From DATJGR01 sp035494855 (GTDB taxonomy: Bacteria; Pseudomonadota; Gammaproteobacteria; Pseudomonadales; Azotimanducaceae): a DNA stretch of 6,414 nucleotides. The notes under the pieces are model-generated. The model saw only the letters and a list, made by a program, of their open reading frames with translations. It did no database searches and was not told where the DNA came from. Positions 1 through 5,589 of the stretch are shown one piece after another. Made by a program: the position numbers and the translations under genes. The stretch covers positions 1 through 6,414 of the forward strand of contig DATJGR010000210.1 of NCBI GenBank assembly GCA_035494855.1. Direction: 5' to 3'. Positions within the stretch are counted from its first letter, which is position 1. Each line of letters starts with the position of its first letter.

Positions 1-141
1 GCGCCGAAGGAGTACCTCGACAGAATGCTGGCCGAGCCGTTCGAACCGTTCGCGTTCTCGCCCGCGGGCGCTGCGGCGTACCAGCTCGGCCCCTACGGGA
101 CAGCCGCGAAGAAGCTGGTGCAATTCAACCTCAATCCCTGA
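1..141 (+). CDS. C-terminal fragment of an unidentified protein (5' end outside the window)
   Basis: The frame is open from the first base and ends at TGA 139-141, giving the last 46 residues of a protein. The tail contains EYLDRMLAEPFEPFAFSP and ends LVQFNLNP. Codon use is GC-rich at third positions like the genes that follow, which supports real coding. There is no membrane segment and no motif that I recognise, so I assign no function. The 110-base gap to the next gene and a possible promoter there suggest that it is not tightly coupled to the transporter genes. The fragment is too short to tell whether it belongs to the same functional group. Confidence 0.6.
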   Translation, partial: APKEYLDRMLAEPFEPFAFSPAGAAAYQLGPYGTAAKKLVQFNLNP

Positions 142-193
142 CACGCGATGGCGGATTCGGCGCCCTAAGCACACCTCGCGCGCCATCTGGGCG

Positions 194-225
194 TTGCTGT
201 CGGTAGCACTAGGGAGCGGTATCAT
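194..225 (+). promoter_or_regulatory. weak candidate sigma70-type promoter upstream of the permease gene
   Basis: TTGCTG (194-199) resembles a -35 box and TATCAT (220-225) a -10 box. The spacer is 20 bases, longer than the usual 16-18, so only the -10 part is moderately convincing. It would start transcription near 232, leaving a leader of about 20 bases before the ATG at 252. This is the only plausible promoter I see in the 142-251 gap. Confidence 0.25.
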
Positions 226-251
226 CGATCGCCACAGAACAGACGTCCGTT

Positions 252-1409
252 ATGGCGGTTCAAAACAACCCGGTTGAGGGGCAACGCGGCGCCGTGCTGA
301 GCGCACGCCGCGTCGACGACGCCTTGTGCCTGACACTCGCCGGCGACTGGCACGTGAACGCCGCGTTGCCGTCGATCCAGGACGTGAGCCACGGGCTCGC
401 GCAAACGCCGAAACCCGTTGCCGTTAGATTCGAAGCGACCGAACTGGGTCGTTGGGACAGCGGTCTGGTCACGCGCCTCATCGACATCTATCGCGATGCA
501 CAGGCGCACGCCATCCCGTTCGACGATAGCGGCCTGCCTGAAGGCGCACGGCGCCTGATCGCGCTGGCGTTCGCCGTCAAAGCGCGCGAAGGCGCCGCTC
601 GCACGCAAACGACCACGCCGTTCGTGCAGAAGGTGGGAAAGAGCGCTCAGGACCTGTGGCGCAGCACGGTCGATTTCGTGACGTTCGTCGGCGAAGCGAC
701 GTTATCGGTGGGCCGCTTCGCCACCGGCCGCGCGAAATACCAGAAGTCCGACGTGATGCAGCACATCGAAGAGGCGGGTGCCAACGCACTGCCCATCGTC
801 AGTCTCATCAGCGTGCTCATCGGAATGATCTTCGCGTTCGTCGGCGTCTCGCAGCTGCGCGCGTTCGGTGCCGGCATCTACACGGCCAATCTCGTCGCCG
901 TGGCGATGATTCGCGAAATGGCGCCGATCATGACCGCCATCATTATGGCGGGGCGCACCGGCGCGGCGTATGCGGCCGAGATCGGCACGATGAAAGTAAA
1001 CGAAGAGATCGACGCGCTGACCACGCTCGGCATCAATCCGATGGATTTCCTCGTCACGCCGCGCATGTTCGCGCTGGTGCTCATGATTCCGGCGCTGACG
1101 ATGTACGCCAGCCTCATGGGCATCATCGGCGGCGCCATGGTCGGTCTCGCGATGATCGACGCGAGCTTCGTGCAATACGCGCAGCAGACGATCAGCGCCG
1201 TGACGCTCGGCGATCTGTTCACGGGACTCCTGATGTGCGTCGTGTTCGGCGCGCTGGTCGCGCTCTCGGGATGTCAGCAAGGCATCGCGTGCGGCACCAG
1301 CGCGATGGCGGTGGGACAAGCGACGACGCGCGCGGTGGTGATGGGCATCGTGCTCATCGTCGTCAGCGCGTCGATACTCACCATCATCTTCATCAACCTG
1401 GGCATCTGA
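252..1409 (+). CDS. MlaE-family lipid ABC transporter permease with N-terminal STAS-like domain
   Basis: This is the inner-membrane permease subunit of an MCE-type lipid transporter, 385 residues long against roughly 260 for stand-alone MlaE. Residues about 15-110 form a STAS-like domain, with LTLAGDW near 27-33 and WDSG at 68-71. The MlaE/TIGR00056-type permease domain fills about 165-385. Its signature starts GRTGAAYAAEIGTMK at residue 234 and is followed by a TLGINP stretch, with several hydrophobic segments (about 180-200, 212-233, 270-300, 317-340 and 360-385). In E. coli the STAS protein MlaB is separate and binds the ATPase; here it appears fused to the permease, an arrangement known in other proteobacteria. 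ATG 252 is the only usual start codon before an in-frame TAG at 210-212, but no clear Shine-Dalgarno sequence precedes it. The stop overlaps the ATPase start by one base (TGATG). Whether it moves phospholipid or another hydrophobic substrate, and in which direction, cannot be read from the sequence. Confidence 0.93.
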   Translation: MAVQNNPVEGQRGAVLSARRVDDALCLTLAGDWHVNAALPSIQDVSHGLAQTPKPVAVRFEATELGRWDSGLVTRLIDIYRDAQAHAIPFDDSGLPEGARRLIALAFAVKAREGAARTQTTTPFVQKVGKSAQDLWRSTVDFVTFVGEATLSVGRFATGRAKYQKSDVMQHIEEAGANALPIVSLISVLIGMIFAFVGVSQLRAFGAGIYTANLVAVAMIREMAPIMTAIIMAGRTGAAYAAEIGTMKVNEEIDALTTLGINPMDFLVTPRMFALVLMIPALTMYASLMGIIGGAMVGLAMIDASFVQYAQQTISAVTLGDLFTGLLMCVVFGALVALSGCQQGIACGTSAMAVGQATTRAVVMGIVLIVVSASILTIIFINLGI

Positions 1410-2188
1410 TGAGTGATTCCCGTGGCAATGCAGAAGCGCACATCGAGATCCGCGACTTGTCGATGTCGTATGGCGACTTCGTCATCCAGAAGAACCTGAA
1501 CTTCACCGTTCGCCGCGGCGACATCTTCATCATCATGGGCGGCAGCGGATGCGGTAAGAGCACGCTGCTCAAGGTGTTGATCGGTCTGAAGTCGCCATCG
1601 GCCGGCGACGTGAGCTACGAAAACGAAGCATTCTGGGCCGCCGGCGCCGAGCGACAGGAAGAGCTGAAGCGCAAGTTCGGCACGCTGTTCCAGAGCGGCG
1701 CGTTGTGGAGCGGCATGACGCTGGCCGAAAACGTGGCGCTGCCGCTGAAGCAGTACACGAAACTGTCCGACCCGGAAATCCGCGAACTGTGCGCATACAA
1801 ACTCGCGCTGGTGGGGCTCGCCGGCTTCGAAGACTTCTATCCGAGCGAAATCTCCGGCGGCATGAAGAAGCGCGCCGGGCTCGCGCGCGCGATGGCGATG
1901 GACCCCGACATTCTGTTCTTCGACGAACCGTCCGCCGGGCTCGATCCGATCAGCGCGAAGCTGCTCGACGATCTCATCCTCGAATTGCGCGACAGCCTCG
2001 GCACCACAGTGGTGATCGTCACGCACGAACTCGCCAGCATCTTCTCGATCGGCAACAACTCGGTGTTTCTCGATCCGATCACCAAGACGCAGCTCGCCAC
2101 TGGCGATCCGAAAGAGCTGCGCGATCACAGTCCGAACTTCGTCGTCCGCAACTTTCTGATGCGAGGCACCGCCGAGCCGGTGGAGTAG
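1409..2188 (+). CDS. MlaF-family ABC transporter ATP-binding protein
   Basis: This 259-residue cytoplasmic ATPase powers the MlaE-like permease encoded just upstream. All ABC motifs are intact: Walker A GGSGCGKST at 44-52, Q-loop Gln95 in LFQSGALW, the signature ISGGMKKR at 148-155, Walker B ILFFDEP at 168-174, the D-loop SAGLDP at 175-180 and the switch histidine His206 in VTHE. The ISGGMKKR signature and SAGLDPI loop are typical of the MlaF/Ttg2A/MkI branch of lipid importers and exporters. Its length matches MlaF (about 270). ATG 1409 overlaps the permease stop by one base, so translational coupling is likely and no strong ribosome binding site is needed. The reading frame extends upstream to 656, but that part lies inside the permease gene and is arginine- and histidine-rich shadow sequence. 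It is probably a paralogue within the MlaF family rather than the canonical mlaF, since gene order differs from mlaFEDCB. Confidence 0.95.
   Translation: MSDSRGNAEAHIEIRDLSMSYGDFVIQKNLNFTVRRGDIFIIMGGSGCGKSTLLKVLIGLKSPSAGDVSYENEAFWAAGAERQEELKRKFGTLFQSGALWSGMTLAENVALPLKQYTKLSDPEIRELCAYKLALVGLAGFEDFYPSEISGGMKKRAGLARAMAMDPDILFFDEPSAGLDPISAKLLDDLILELRDSLGTTVVIVTHELASIFSIGNNSVFLDPITKTQLATGDPKELRDHSPNFVVRNFLMRGTAEPVE
2182..2185 (+). promoter_or_regulatory. ribosome binding site of the MCE gene
   Basis: GGAG lies 6 bases before ATG 2192 and sits inside the last codons of the ATPase gene. It supports this start and shows how closely the two genes are packed. Confidence 0.6.
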
Positions 2189-2191
2189 CGT

Positions 2192-3205
2192 ATGAGTAAG
2201 CCTTCCAATCCCACTCTGATCGGTTCGTTCGTGCTGGGCGCCGTGCTGTTGCTCGTCGTGGCGGTACTGCTGTTCGGCGGCGCCGCCTTGTTCGCATCGA
2301 AGCGGACGCTGGTGAGCTATTTTCCCGGTTCGGTGAAAGGCCTGCGCGAAGGCTCCAGCGTAGCGCTCAACGGCGTTCGCATCGGCTATGTGGAGAGTAT
2401 GCAGCTGCAGGGCGAGTTGAAGCCCGACCGCACGATGGACATGCTGGTGAAGGTGACGATGCAGGTGCTCCCCGGCAGCTTCGAGTTGCTCTCAAACGGC
2501 ACGAAGCTCAGTGAAGAAGTGCGTACGAGGATGCTGACGCCGCAGCAGTACATCGACGCCGGCATCCGTGCCAAGCTCAGCACGGAGAGCTTCGTCACCG
2601 GCCAGCTGCTCGTGGAACTCGACTTTCGTCCGGATCTGCCGCCGGTGTATCGCGCGCGCGAGAAAGGCGGGCCTCCGGAAATCCCGACGATCCCCGGCGA
2701 CGTCCAGCAGGTGATGGAGCGCGTTCAGAATTTCTTTGCACAGGTTTCGCAGGAGATCGATGGACCCGCGCTGGCGAAAAACGTGCAGGGCATCATCAGC
2801 GGCGTGAACGAACTCGCGAATTCGCCGGACCTGCGCAGCATGCTGGCCGGCGGCAGCAAGCTGACGAACGACGAGCTGCCGCGCCTGACGAGCTCGCTGG
2901 AGCGCACGCTCACCGAACTGCAGGGCGCCACCAAGGATGCACGCGAGCTCGTTGCCCATGTCGACAAGCAGGTGGATCCGCTGATGTCGGATCTGTTGCC
3001 CGCGATCAAGCGGCTCGACAGCACTTTGAAGTCGACCGAAGTAACGCTGCAATCGGTGTCGGGACACCTGCGTGAAGACTCCGCGCTGTCGCTCGAAGTG
3101 AGGAGTACGTTGCAGGACGTCCAGTCGATGTCCGACGCGGCCACGTCGTTGCTGCAATATCTCGACGAACACCCCGAGGCGCTGCTGCGCGGAAAGAAAG
3201 AGTGA
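2192..3205 (+). CDS. MlaD/MCE-domain substrate-binding protein with long helical C-terminus
   Basis: This 337-residue MCE protein is the periplasmic lipid-binding component of the transporter. One N-terminal membrane helix (about 9-34) anchors it in the inner membrane. A single MCE domain follows from about 39 to 145, opening with VSYFPGSVKGLREGSSVALN and GVRIGYVE and closing at TGQLLVELDF. Residues about 165-337 look mostly helical and amphipathic, rich in Leu, Ser, Asp and Gln, and end in HPEALLRGKKE, a tail of the kind found in many MCE proteins. E. coli MlaD is only about 180 residues, so the C-terminal extension is substantial. MCE proteins assemble as hexameric rings, and long helical tails can bundle into a tunnel, as in mycobacterial Mce1; that is inference here. 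ATG 2192 follows the ATPase stop by 3 bases and has GGAG at 2182-2185 with a 6-base spacer. The product depends on the two upstream subunits for energy. Confidence 0.93.
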   Translation: MSKPSNPTLIGSFVLGAVLLLVVAVLLFGGAALFASKRTLVSYFPGSVKGLREGSSVALNGVRIGYVESMQLQGELKPDRTMDMLVKVTMQVLPGSFELLSNGTKLSEEVRTRMLTPQQYIDAGIRAKLSTESFVTGQLLVELDFRPDLPPVYRAREKGGPPEIPTIPGDVQQVMERVQNFFAQVSQEIDGPALAKNVQGIISGVNELANSPDLRSMLAGGSKLTNDELPRLTSSLERTLTELQGATKDARELVAHVDKQVDPLMSDLLPAIKRLDSTLKSTEVTLQSVSGHLREDSALSLEVRSTLQDVQSMSDAATSLLQYLDEHPEALLRGKKE

Positions 3206-3208
3206 ACC

Positions 3209-3212
3209 GGAG
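3209..3212 (+). promoter_or_regulatory. ribosome binding site deciding the lipoprotein start
   Basis: GGAG sits 7 bases before ATG 3220. This spacing favours ATG 3220 over the in-frame GTG at 3202, which overlaps the MCE stop codon as GTGA and has only a purine-rich GGAAAGAAAG stretch ahead of it. Confidence 0.55.
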
Positions 3213-3219
3213 ACCATCC

Positions 3220-3810
3220 ATGTCGCGATCAACCGTCGTCGCACTCGTGCTGCTGCTCACTGCGTGCGGCACGTCGCCGCCGGCGCGCTATTACGCGTTG
3301 AGCGAACCGGCGGCGACGTCGGTCACCAAGACCGGCAATGCCATCGTGGTGTTCGGCCCCTTCAGCGTCGCGCAGTACCTGCAGCGCCCTCAGATCGTCG
3401 TTAGAGACGCGAATCACGAGTTGCAGTTGGGCGAGTTCGATCGTTGGGCGGAAGCACCTCAGGTGGCCGTGGTGCCATGGCTTGCAAGAGACGTCGATCG
3501 CCAGCTGGCGAATGCAGTGGTGGTCGCGTTCCCGTCGGTGGGCCACGCCGATGCGCCGTATCGCGTGCGAGGCACGATTTCGGAATGGGACACCGACGCG
3601 AATGGCGCGGCCGTGCTCGTCGTGCAGTGGGAGTGCGTGACGAACAGCGAAGCCGTGCTGGTGCCGCTGCGCACGTCGCGCTACACCGCGCAGGTCGCCA
3701 AGGCGGGCAGCTACGGCGACATCGTACGCGCCTTGAATCAGACGTTGGCGGATTTCGCGGCGGAAGTGGCCACGGCGCTGGCGTCGGCGCTGCCTGCGCA
3801 GGCGACCTAG
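3220..3810 (+). CDS. PqiC-family ABC transport auxiliary lipoprotein (ABC_trans_aux type)
   Basis: This 196-residue lipoprotein is the likely outer-membrane partner of the MCE transporter. The signal peptide is short: Arg3, a hydrophobic run VVALVLLL (6-13), then the lipobox LTAC with the lipidated Cys16. The residue after the cysteine is Gly rather than Asp, so sorting to the outer membrane by Lol is expected. The mature part starts with RYYALSEP (23-30) and carries YLQRPQIVVRD (53-63) and FDRWAEAP (73-80), the pattern of the PqiC/YmbA family (formerly DUF330). E. coli PqiC works with the multi-MCE protein PqiB; here the partner is a single-MCE protein encoded 14 bases upstream. Start at ATG 3220 is chosen for its ribosome binding site and compact signal peptide. 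GTG 3202 would add six residues (to 202) and overlap the MCE stop by 4 bases, also a common arrangement. The family call is strong; the docking role is inferred from homologues and position. Confidence 0.88.
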   Translation: MSRSTVVALVLLLTACGTSPPARYYALSEPAATSVTKTGNAIVVFGPFSVAQYLQRPQIVVRDANHELQLGEFDRWAEAPQVAVVPWLARDVDRQLANAVVVAFPSVGHADAPYRVRGTISEWDTDANGAAVLVVQWECVTNSEAVLVPLRTSRYTAQVAKAGSYGDIVRALNQTLADFAAEVATALASALPAQAT

Positions 3811-3811
3811 A

Positions 3812-3860
3812 AAGGCGAAAACCTCGGCAACTGGCCGCGTTAAGGCGTAACCTCTGCGGC
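3812..3860 (+). repeat. imperfect direct repeat AAGGCG-(A/T)AA-CCTC-GGC upstream of the sulfatase gene
   Basis: The first copy is 3812-3828 (AAGGCGAAAACCTCGGC) and the second 3842-3860 (AAGGCGTAACCTCTGCGGC), starting 30 bases apart. The two share AAGGCG, an A-rich spacer, CCTC and a closing GGC. Both lie in the 83-base gap between the lipoprotein and sulfatase genes. Two copies about three helical turns apart could be a regulator site, but nothing in the sequence names a regulator. Confidence 0.4.
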
Positions 3861-3861
3861 C
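3833..3861 (+). promoter_or_regulatory. bulged hairpin in the leader of the sulfatase gene
   Basis: GGCCGCGTTA (3833-3842) pairs with TAAC (3848-3851) and GCGGCC (3856-3861), giving 10 base pairs around the loop AGGCG with a 4-base CTCT bulge on the 3' side. No T-run follows, so it is not an intrinsic terminator. It could be an mRNA processing or stabilising stem between the transporter and sulfatase cistrons, or chance in GC-rich DNA. It overlaps the second copy of the direct repeat. Confidence 0.35.
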
Positions 3862-3893
3862 TTCAAATGAAGAACAACCTAGGTAAAGGACAC

Positions 3894-5507
3894 ATGAACG
3901 TGAAACGTTTGATTGCGATCGTGTTCGCGGCAGGTGGGTTGCTCGCGATGACATCGCCGACGCTCGCCGCGGAAGACGGAGCGAAACCCAACATCGTCGT
4001 CATCATGGGCGACGACATCGGGATGTGGAACATCGGCGCGTATCACCGCGGCCTGATGGCGGGACGCACGCCGAACCTCGACAAGATCGCCGCCGAAGGC
4101 ACGATCTTCACCGATTACTACGCCGAGGCGAGCTGTACCGCGGGGCGTGCAAACTTCATCACCGGCGAGCTGCCGATCCGCACGTGTATGACGACGGTGG
4201 GGCAAGCAGGCGCACCCACCGGCATTCCGGCGCAGGCGGTGACCATCGCGGCGGTGTTGAAGTCGATGGGCTACGCCACCGGGCAGTTCGGCAAGAACCA
4301 CCTCGGCGACCGTAACGAATTCCTGCCGACGGTGCACGGGTTCGATGAGTTCTACGGCTACCTATACCATCTCGACGCGATGGAAGATCCGTGCCATCCG
4401 AACTATCCGCAGAACCTGCGCAATCAGGTAGGCCCGCGCAACATGCTGCACACGTGGGCGACGACCAACGACGATGCGACTGTGGACCCTCGTTGGGGCA
4501 AGGTCGGCAAGCAGAAGATCGAAGATGCGGGCGAACTGTGTCCCACGCGCATGGAAACGGTGGACGACGAAATTCGCGACAAGGCGATTGCGTTTATCGA
4601 CAAGGCGAAGGCCGACGGCAAGCCGTTCTTCCTGTGGCTGAACCCGACGCGCATGCACATCGTCACGCACCTGTCCCCGAAATATGAGGCGCTGCGCAAC
4701 TCGGAGAACGGCTGGTCGATCGAAGAAGCCGGCATGGCGCAAATGGACGACGACATCGGTCTGGTGATGGCGAAGCTCGAGGAAATGGGCGTAGACAACA
4801 ACACCATCGTCATCTTCACCACCGACAACGGCACCGAAGTGTTCACGTGGCCGGATGGCGGGCAAACGCCGTTCGCGCAGAGCAAAGGCACGGTGATGGA
4901 AGGCGGCTTCCGAGTGCCCGCGATCATAAAGTGGCCCGGCAAAGTGGCGGCCGGCAAAGTGGAAAACGGCATCATGTCGGGTCTCGACTGGTTCCCGACA
5001 CTCGTCGCCGCCGCGGGCGACCCGAATATCACCGCCGAGCTGAAGCAGGGCAAGAAGATCGGTGATACCACCTTCAAGGTGCACCTCGACGGTTACGACC
5101 AGACGAGCATGCTCACCGGCCAAGGGCCGTCGAACCGGCACGAGATCTGGTACTTCGGCGAGAGTTCGCTCGGTGCGGTGCGCATCGACGACTACAAGTA
5201 CCGCTTCATCGACCAGCCCAACGGCTGGCTCGGCGCGAAGGTCGGCGTAGACGTACCGTATCTGATCAACCTGCGGCTCGATCCGTTCGAACGGACGGGC
5301 TGGCCCAACAACGGCACGAAGGAAGGCGCACAACAGTACTTCGACTGGTTCAAGTACGAGTTCTGGCGCTTCGTGTTCGTACAGGGTCAGGTGGAAAACC
5401 TCGCGAAGACTGCCATCGAGTTTCCGCCGATGCAGAAAGGCGCGAGCTTCAACCTCGATGCCGTGAAGGCGCAGATCGAGGCGGCTCGGAACGCCATGGC
5501 GAAGTAG
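3894..5507 (+). CDS. exported arylsulfatase-type sulfatase (formylglycine dependent)
   Basis: This 537-residue sulfatase hydrolyses a sulfate ester; the substrate cannot be read from the sequence. A Sec signal peptide (basic MNVKR, hydrophobic core to about 19, cleavage near Ala25-Ala26) places it in the periplasm or outside. Catalytic parts are complete: Asp40-Asp41 as metal ligands in IMGDDIG, the CTAGR motif at 81-85 whose Cys81 must become formylglycine, Lys134 and His136 in GKNHLGD, His255 in TRMH, Asp311-Asn312 in TTDNG, and Lys331. The motif is CxAxR rather than the commoner CxPxR. The C-terminal end, with FPPMQKGASFNLDAV, matches a widespread bacterial arylsulfatase branch. No maturation enzyme (FGE or anSME) is in the window. 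Start at ATG 3894 is chosen for the signal peptide and nearby AAGGA (3886-3890); an in-frame ATG at 3867 would add nine polar residues. It lies 83 bases after the lipoprotein gene with no terminator between, so cotranscription is possible, and it is followed by an intrinsic terminator. Confidence 0.93.
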   Translation: MNVKRLIAIVFAAGGLLAMTSPTLAAEDGAKPNIVVIMGDDIGMWNIGAYHRGLMAGRTPNLDKIAAEGTIFTDYYAEASCTAGRANFITGELPIRTCMTTVGQAGAPTGIPAQAVTIAAVLKSMGYATGQFGKNHLGDRNEFLPTVHGFDEFYGYLYHLDAMEDPCHPNYPQNLRNQVGPRNMLHTWATTNDDATVDPRWGKVGKQKIEDAGELCPTRMETVDDEIRDKAIAFIDKAKADGKPFFLWLNPTRMHIVTHLSPKYEALRNSENGWSIEEAGMAQMDDDIGLVMAKLEEMGVDNNTIVIFTTDNGTEVFTWPDGGQTPFAQSKGTVMEGGFRVPAIIKWPGKVAAGKVENGIMSGLDWFPTLVAAAGDPNITAELKQGKKIGDTTFKVHLDGYDQTSMLTGQGPSNRHEIWYFGESSLGAVRIDDYKYRFIDQPNGWLGAKVGVDVPYLINLRLDPFERTGWPNNGTKEGAQQYFDWFKYEFWRFVFVQGQVENLAKTAIEFPPMQKGASFNLDAVKAQIEAARNAMAK

Positions 5508-5527
5508 TTTCTTTCGCCGTTAGACCG

Positions 5528-5560
5528 ACGGGCAGCCCGGAAGGGCTGCCCGTTTTGTTT
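5528..5560 (+). terminator. Rho-independent terminator after the sulfatase gene
   Basis: A perfect 11-base-pair stem, ACGGGCAGCCC (5528-5538) with GGGCTGCCCGT (5543-5553), encloses a GGAA loop of the stable GNRA class. It is followed by a T-rich tract TTTTGTTT. It starts 20 bases after the sulfatase stop and should end the sulfatase transcript, together with any transporter read-through, before the cytochrome gene. Confidence 0.93.
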
Positions 5561-5565
5561 AGAAT
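5560..5565 (+). promoter_or_regulatory. possible -10 element of the cytochrome gene
   Basis: TAGAAT, directly after the terminator T-tract, is close to the -10 consensus and would start transcription about 20 bases before ATG 5590. The -35 position falls in the terminator stem-loop and does not resemble TTGACA. A promoter here is logically needed because the terminator isolates the next gene, but the sequence support is thin. Confidence 0.25.
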
Positions 5566-5589
5566 GCGCGTTCCGTTGCCGAGCGTGAC

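Noticed and set aside
147..187. Inverted repeat GATGGCG/CGCCATC after the first gene as a terminator
   Set aside because: The stem is only 7 base pairs, the loop is 27 bases and no T-run follows, so it is more likely chance.
656..1408. Upstream in-frame extension of the ATPase reading frame
   Set aside because: It lies entirely inside the permease gene in another frame and translates to an Arg/His/Asp-rich low-complexity sequence typical of shadow frames in GC-rich DNA. The ABC fold begins right after ATG 1409.
1274..2128. Long minus-strand open frame of 284 codons
   Set aside because: It is antisense to the ATPase gene, rich in Arg, His, Glu and Gln, and has no recognisable domain. The opposite strand has complete ABC motifs.
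1705..2199. Second + strand open frame of 164 codons inside the ATPase gene
   Set aside because: It is a shifted-frame shadow rich in Arg and Ala. The ATPase frame is uninterrupted and conserved here.
252..3810. Calling the operon the canonical mla locus with mlaE, mlaF and mlaD symbols
   Set aside because: The gene order is different, mlaC and mlaB are absent, the MCE protein is much longer and a PqiC-type lipoprotein is present. It is better described as a paralogous MCE system.
3444..3893. Upstream in-frame extension of the sulfatase reading frame (687 residues in total)
   Set aside because: It overlaps the lipoprotein gene and encodes Arg/Gly-rich shadow sequence. A proper signal peptide begins at ATG 3894.
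4362..5333. Long minus-strand open frame of 323 codons
   Set aside because: It is antisense to the sulfatase and its composition follows from the codon bias of the real gene. No motif or ribosome binding site supports it.
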